NCBI RefSeq assembly: GCF_016758175.1
Contig: NZ_QYAB01000001.1
Span: forward strand, 1 to 64,000
Direction of reading: 5' to 3'
From: Leucobacter zeae
GTDB lineage: Bacteria > Actinomycetota > Actinomycetes > Actinomycetales > Microbacteriaceae
DNA length: 64,000 nt
The translations under genes and the position numbers were made by a program. Position 1 is the first letter of the stretch, and each line of letters opens with the position of its first letter. This document shows, piece after piece, positions 59,861 to 64,000 of this stretch. Below the pieces are notes generated by a model. It did no database searches and was not told the origin of the DNA. It was given only the letters and a program-made list of their open reading frames with translations.

Positions 59861-60886
59861 TCAGCGGAGGACGAGCTCGCCGGCTCCCAGCTCCGCGCTC
59901 ACGCGATGCTTCGACTTCGCATCGACGTCGAGCTCGTTCCGCACCGTGCTGGGACCGTCGTCGATGTCGACCCGGTACTGCTCCTCGGGCAGATCCACCG
60001 TCATGCTCCCCAGGTCGACTCCGACCTCGACGGAAGCGGGTGCCGCTCCCCCGAGCGCGATCTCGGCCTCACCCGTCTCGATGTCGGCCTCGAGACGATC
60101 CACATCGGCGAGCGAGACCGTGGCGCTGCCCGTGCTCACGTCGAGGTCGAGGCTGCGCGCGGACCCGTTCACCGTGACCTCCCCCGTCTGCACGTCGATC
60201 CCGAGGTCTCGGAAGTCGCCGTCCATCCGCACGGACCCCGCGGCCACCGACACGTCGGCGTCGAGAGTGCCGCGTTCGGCGAGCGATCTCGGCAGCGTCA
60301 GGGTGACACGACGTGCATCGTCGCCCGTGCCGACTGCGCACCCGAAGAGGCAGCCGCCGGTCGCGCTGAGTCCCTCGTCTGGGCTCTCGAGCTGCAGCGT
60401 CTCGCCGTCGACGAAGAAGTTCCAGACCGCGTCGGAGCTGTCGGAGGTCTCGAGTTCGGCGAATTCGACGTCGCCGAACTCCACCGTGAGGCCCGCCGCG
60501 GCGACGTCGATCTCGAGTTCGGTGACGCCCGCGACATCCAGGCTGTCGGCCACCGTGACGCCCGACTCCCCGGAGTCGTCGACGACCTCCTCGGACCAGT
60601 CGCCGCTGTCGTCCACCCAGTCGTTGTCCGCGAACCAGTCCTCGCCTCGGTCGATCATTCCGGACCACGGCCCGAATCCGAAGCCCGGGCCGGGCGACGA
60701 GAACGTCGCCCCGAAGGCCGCGCTCGTGCCCGCGACGAACAGCGCCAGTCCGCCGACGACGGCGGTCGAGACCGTGATCGCGGTCGTGGCCGCCGATGGG
60801 GGTGCGGAACGCGCGTCGCGCGGGGTCCCGGTGCCCTCGGGGTTCGGGTTCGGGGTCGGAGGGGTGGGGTGCTGCGGATCAGTCAT
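59861..60886 (-). CDS. DUF4097-type beta-repeat membrane protein
   Basis: 341 residues from ATG 60886, overlapping the response-regulator stop (ATGA); a longer reading into that gene is rejected. The Pro-rich cytoplasmic N-terminus is followed by one membrane helix (about 33-55) and a low-complexity acidic stretch. Repeated short beta-strand units then appear ('VTELEIDVAAAGLTVEFGDV', 'SLDLDVSTGSATVSLADVDR') that resemble DUF4097 beta-helix proteins. Such proteins are often encoded with LiaRS-like two-component systems that watch the envelope. It is the third gene of the histidine kinase/regulator operon and probably its output or sensor partner. Confidence 0.8.
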   Translation of the reverse strand: MTDPQHPTPPTPNPNPEGTGTPRDARSAPPSAATTAITVSTAVVGGLALFVAGTSAAFGATFSSPGPGFGFGPWSGMIDRGEDWFADNDWVDDSGDWSEEVVDDSGESGVTVADSLDVAGVTELEIDVAAAGLTVEFGDVEFAELETSDSSDAVWNFFVDGETLQLESPDEGLSATGGCLFGCAVGTGDDARRVTLTLPRSLAERGTLDADVSVAAGSVRMDGDFRDLGIDVQTGEVTVNGSARSLDLDVSTGSATVSLADVDRLEADIETGEAEIALGGAAPASVEVGVDLGSMTVDLPEEQYRVDIDDGPSTVRNELDVDAKSKHRVSAELGAGELVLR

Positions 60887-61596
60887 GATGCCGTTCCCGT
60901 CTGTGTGGTCTGCTGGTGCGGTGCGGGCGCCTGGCCCGTCTGGGACGAGCCGGAGCTCTCGATGTGCGCGATCGCCGCGAGCACGCGGCGATTGCCGCCC
61001 TCCTCGGCGTCGAGGCCGAGCTTCTGGAAGATCGCGGTGATGTGCTTCTCGACGCTCGCCTCCGAGAGGAAGAGCAGCGCCGCGATCGACTGGTTCGAGC
61101 GACCCTCGGCGAGCGCCGCGAGCACGGTGCGCTCGCGGTCGGTGAGCGACTGCATCCGGTCGTCGACGCTGCGCCGGGTGAGCAGCTGCGCGACGACTTC
61201 GGGGTCGAGCACCGTGGCGCCGCCCTGGATACGCTCCACCGAATCGATGAACTCCCCGATGTCGGCGACGCGATCCTTGAGCAGGTACCCGAATGCGCCG
61301 CCCTGCGCCGCGATGAGTTCGCTCGCGTAGCGCTCCTCGACGTACTGCGACAGCACCAGTACCGGAAGCCCCGGGCGCGCGGCGCGCAGCTCGAGCGCGG
61401 CGCGTATGCCCTCGTCGGTATACGTCGGCGGAAGCCGGACGTCGAGGATGCACAGCTCGGGATCGGAGTCGGCGACGCTCGACATGAGCTCGCTCGCCTC
61501 GGGGAGCGCGGCGACGACCTCGTGTCCGCCGTGCTCGAGGAGGCGCACGAGCCCCTCCCGCAGCAGCACGGAGTCCTCGCAGATCAGGATGCGCAT
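60883..61596 (-). CDS. NarL/LuxR-family response regulator
   Basis: 237 residues. The receiver domain (about 1-125) has the acidic pair 'ICED' and phosphoacceptor D52 ('CILDVRLPP'). The LuxR-type HTH is at about 145-205 ('LTDRERTVLAALAEGRSNQS', 'LFLSEASVEKHITAIFQKLG'). The C-terminus is Gln/Thr-rich and variable. It is activated by the histidine kinase whose gene overlaps its start, and it should bind promoters of envelope genes including its own operon. Confidence 0.92.
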   Translation of the reverse strand: MRILICEDSVLLREGLVRLLEHGGHEVVAALPEASELMSSVADSDPELCILDVRLPPTYTDEGIRAALELRAARPGLPVLVLSQYVEERYASELIAAQGGAFGYLLKDRVADIGEFIDSVERIQGGATVLDPEVVAQLLTRRSVDDRMQSLTDRERTVLAALAEGRSNQSIAALLFLSEASVEKHITAIFQKLGLDAEEGGNRRVLAAIAHIESSGSSQTGQAPAPHQQTTQTGTAS

Positions 61597-63332
61597 GGCA
61601 CGATCACCTCCAGTGCGGTCGGGCCGCCCTGCGGACTGTCGAGCGTCGAGGATCCGCCGGCTGCGAGCACGCGGTTCATCACGCCGTCGAGGCCGCCGCC
61701 CGGAACGACCCGGGCTCCCCCGATGCCGTTGTCCTCCACCCGCGCCCAGAGCGTGTCGTTCTCACGGATGCGCACGACGACCCGGGCTTCGCTGGCCCGC
61801 GAGTGCTTCGCGGCGTTCGTGAGGGACTCGGCGATCGCGAAGTAGACGGCGGCCTCGGCGTCGCGGCTGCACCGCCGTTCGAGGCGCACGTCCAACTGCA
61901 CGGGGATGTGCGAGCGGGCCGCGACGGCTGAGAGCGCCGCGTCGAGCCCGCGGTCGTCGAGCACCGAGGCGTAGATGCCCCTGGCGAGCTGGCGGAGCTC
62001 GGTGATCGCCGCCTTCGTCGAGGTGTGCGCCTCGGCGACGAGCTGCTTGGCCGCCTCGGGATCCGAATCGATCTTCTGCTGCGCGAGGCCGAGCGTCATG
62101 CCGACCGACACGAGACGGGGCTGCACCCCGTCGTGCAGGTCTCGCTCGATGCGCGTGCGTTCGACGTCGGCCGCGCGCACCGCACCCTCCCGCTGCCGGG
62201 CCGAGACCGTCGCGCGCTGCGCTGAGGCCGTGGCCTGGGCCGCGAGCCGCTGCTCCTTCGCCCCGGCTCGGGCGATCGCGATCGCGACGAGGCGGTAGAG
62301 CAGCGCGAACCCGACGATCGCTGCGGCGCTGATCATGACGCCCGCGAGGCTCAGGATCGCTGGGAACGGATCCCCGCGGAAGAGCGTCACGAACGAGCGG
62401 GCGAACCACTGGAAGCAGCCGAGCACCGCGGCGCCGAACACGCTCGCGATCGCGAAGTTCGCGAGGGCCCGCCACATGCGCCCGTCGATCGCCTGCCGTC
62501 CGAGGGACTGCAACCAGCCCTTGAATCCCGGCTGCTCCTGCCTCCGCCAGGTGAGCGACGGCAGTCCGAGCCGATACAGGCCGCTGACGCGATTGTTCTC
62601 GAACCAGGCGATGCCGAAGAGGGCATATACGTTCCCCACGAGCACCACGAGCCCGGCACCGAGCACGAAGAGCAGCGCGACCGCCGCGGCGACGACGCCG
62701 AGGAGCGTGCCGATGAGCGCGAAGCCGATGAGCCCGTAGAACGCGAGGTGCAGAATCGTGAGCACGAGCCGGATCGGAGGCCGGGGCTCGGTGCGCATCG
62801 GAGCCTGGGCCCGGCCGCGATGCCCATGGGGGCCGCCTCCGGGCGGTCCGGGAGGCGGAGTCGCTCCGACGGCGGGGAGGCCGACCGGCGGCGCAGCGGC
62901 TTCCCGGGGAGCATCGGATTGAGGAACTTGGGCCTGCGGAGCGCCGGCCTGGGGAACGGGAGCGCCGGCTTGGGGCACGGGAGCCTGAGCCTGAGGAGCC
63001 TGAACCCGAGGGGCGATCCGCTCAGCCGCACCCATCGGGGCCAACGGCGTCGTGGGTACGAACGGCGTCGTCGGGGCGATCGGCGCGGTCGGGGCTGCGT
63101 CCGTGGCTGCTAGCGCAGCCGCCGGATGCATCTCGGGGAGCACGTCGGTCGCCTGCAGGTCGGTCAGCACCTCGGTGGCCGCGCGGTCGGTCGCGGCACG
63201 GTCGGTCGCGGCACGGTCGGTCGCGGTGCCCGGACCGCCGGCCTGCTCGGAAAGCACGGCCGTGTCGTTCGGCCCCGCGAGTGGGCGTGTCTCCTGCTCA
63301 GAGGCCGGAGCATCATCGATGGATCTGATCAT
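61584..63332 (-). CDS. NarL-system sensor histidine kinase with long low-complexity N-terminus
   Basis: 582 residues. The first about 190 residues are Ala/Pro/Gln-rich and include tandem 'TDRAA' units and 'PVPQAGA' repeats, with no fold recognised. Four or five membrane helices follow (about 190-380). The HisKA_3 region carries the phospho-His in 'ERDLHDGVQPRLVS', and the HATPase domain ends the chain ('NAAKHSRASEARVVVRIREN', 'VEDNGIGGA'). It phosphorylates the regulator encoded downstream with a 13-nt overlap. There is no large outer sensor domain, suggesting intramembrane sensing, as in LiaS-like kinases. Confidence 0.9.
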   Translation of the reverse strand: MIRSIDDAPASEQETRPLAGPNDTAVLSEQAGGPGTATDRAATDRAATDRAATEVLTDLQATDVLPEMHPAAALAATDAAPTAPIAPTTPFVPTTPLAPMGAAERIAPRVQAPQAQAPVPQAGAPVPQAGAPQAQVPQSDAPREAAAPPVGLPAVGATPPPGPPGGGPHGHRGRAQAPMRTEPRPPIRLVLTILHLAFYGLIGFALIGTLLGVVAAAVALLFVLGAGLVVLVGNVYALFGIAWFENNRVSGLYRLGLPSLTWRRQEQPGFKGWLQSLGRQAIDGRMWRALANFAIASVFGAAVLGCFQWFARSFVTLFRGDPFPAILSLAGVMISAAAIVGFALLYRLVAIAIARAGAKEQRLAAQATASAQRATVSARQREGAVRAADVERTRIERDLHDGVQPRLVSVGMTLGLAQQKIDSDPEAAKQLVAEAHTSTKAAITELRQLARGIYASVLDDRGLDAALSAVAARSHIPVQLDVRLERRCSRDAEAAVYFAIAESLTNAAKHSRASEARVVVRIRENDTLWARVEDNGIGGARVVPGGGLDGVMNRVLAAGGSSTLDSPQGGPTALEVIVPCAS

Positions 63333-63610
63333 GCTTCTACGCTAGGCCGCGCGAGGCGTCCTGCGACACCGAGGCACCCGGAGGATCCGTTTCCGGGTTT
63401 CCCTACCGCCCGCATCGGGTTTCACGTGAAACGGGATCGGCCGCCATGCCGCGGGACGCGCACCTCCGCCATGCCGCGGGACAGAGGGTCGCAGCATCCG
63501 ACGCCCCGCAAATTGGATCCTGCGACTCGCTCCGCTCACGCAGGAGGACGGACAGCAGGAACTCACGCGCGCCGACGGGGCGCGGACGTCCGCGAAGGGC
63601 GGCGGCCGGG

Positions 63611-64000
63611 TCAGCGACCGCGCTCGCCGATGCGCGCCGTGATACGCGCAGGCAGGATCCGCGCGAGACGCGCGAGCAGCCGATACCTGACCGACGGGAT
63701 CGACACCGCGCGACCGCGAACCGCGTCGCGCAACGACTGCGCGACCACCGTGCGCGCGGTGAGCCACATCCAGGAGGGCACGCCCTCCTCCCCCGGCGGC
63801 AGCCCCAGCCGCTCGTGGAACTTCGTGTGCGTGTACCCCGGGCACACCGCGGTCACCGTCACGCCCCGGGGCGCGTACCGATCGTTGGCCCAGGTCGAGA
63901 AGACCACGAGCCATCGCTTCGCTGCGGAGTAGGTGCTGCGCGGGATGAACGCGGCGACCGAGGCCACGTTCATGATGCGGCCCTCCCCGCGCGCGAGCAT
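63611..64000 (-). CDS. SDR-family oxidoreductase, N-terminus beyond window
   Basis: 129 residues of the C-terminal part; the gene starts outside the window. 'IMNVASVAAFIPRSTYSAAK' gives the catalytic Ser and the YxxxK pair of short-chain dehydrogenases/reductases, and 'VTVTAVCPGYTHTKF' the usual PG motif after it. It is an NAD(P)(H)-dependent cytoplasmic enzyme of unknown substrate. The end is basic and may be membrane-associated. Confidence 0.85.
   Translation of the reverse strand: MLARGEGRIMNVASVAAFIPRSTYSAAKRWLVVFSTWANDRYAPRGVTVTAVCPGYTHTKFHERLGLPPGEEGVPSWMWLTARTVVAQSLRDAVRGRAVSIPSVRYRLLARLARILPARITARIGERGR

Overview
The window is high-GC DNA from an actinobacterium, most likely a member of Microbacteriaceae close to Leucobacter. 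This placement is inferred from gene content and protein style, not from a search. Two compartments stand out. The right third (about 44.1-64 kb) is conserved chromosome of the type found near the actinobacterial origin: tRNA-Leu(CAG), then the cell-envelope growth operon fhaA-fhaB-pstP-rodA-pbpA-pknA, then pknB, with convergent pabA/trpG, a 52-residue membrane peptide and a class E sortase. crgA, a rhomboid protease, ppiA, a NUDIX hydrolase, an alpha/beta hydrolase and a DUF4097/response regulator/histidine kinase operon follow.

The left two thirds are largely accessory. 1-4 kb: a cell-wall adhesin (truncated by the window edge) and an HTTM-DUF5819 membrane pair. 4-6.4 kb: two divergent AraC-like paralogues. 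6.8-12.4 kb: a small catabolic operon (NCS1 permease, zinc alcohol dehydrogenase, amidohydrolase) facing a double-module Lrp-type regulator. 12.5-18.7 kb: a restriction-modification island (McrB, McrC, a D12-class adenine methylase and a divergent beta-class methylase) bracketed by a 32-bp perfect direct repeat. 19.1-33.8 kb: a surface-structure and signalling region. It holds a third AraC-like paralogue, two paralogous ECF sigma factors, a sortase-assembled pilus operon (tip adhesin, backbone pilin, class C sortase) and two secreted metalloproteases. 34-44 kb: NERD protein, two-TM protein, PIN/ImmA-IrrE module, helicase-associated-domain protein, a duplicated zinc-finger protein with a small partner, and an XRE/pseudo-recombinase/DDE-transposase-like triad ending just before tRNA-Leu.

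The strongest candidate for an undescribed system is in 20-34 kb. The sigma factor at 28960-30780 appears to be membrane-tethered: ECF sigma domains, a ZAS-type zinc motif, one transmembrane helix, a Pro/Thr/Ser-rich stalk and an extracellular Ig-like domain in one chain. A secreted HExxH protease lies directly downstream. I found three copies of a bipartite ECF-type promoter motif (GGAY, exactly 15 nt, CGTCTYAGT). One lies upstream of the pilus operon, one 94 nt upstream of the metzincin protease, and one upstream of a possible ~155-nt small RNA. The inferred picture is an outside-in circuit in which a surface-exposed sigma factor controls pili and secreted proteases. The second sigma factor looks like a decayed copy that lost a zinc ligand and, by frameshift, its membrane segment.

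Several start sites were reset from the longest open frame using ribosome-binding sites, ATGA/TGATG overlaps or leaderless -10 boxes. No CRISPR array, rRNA gene or complete insertion sequence with recognisable ends was found.
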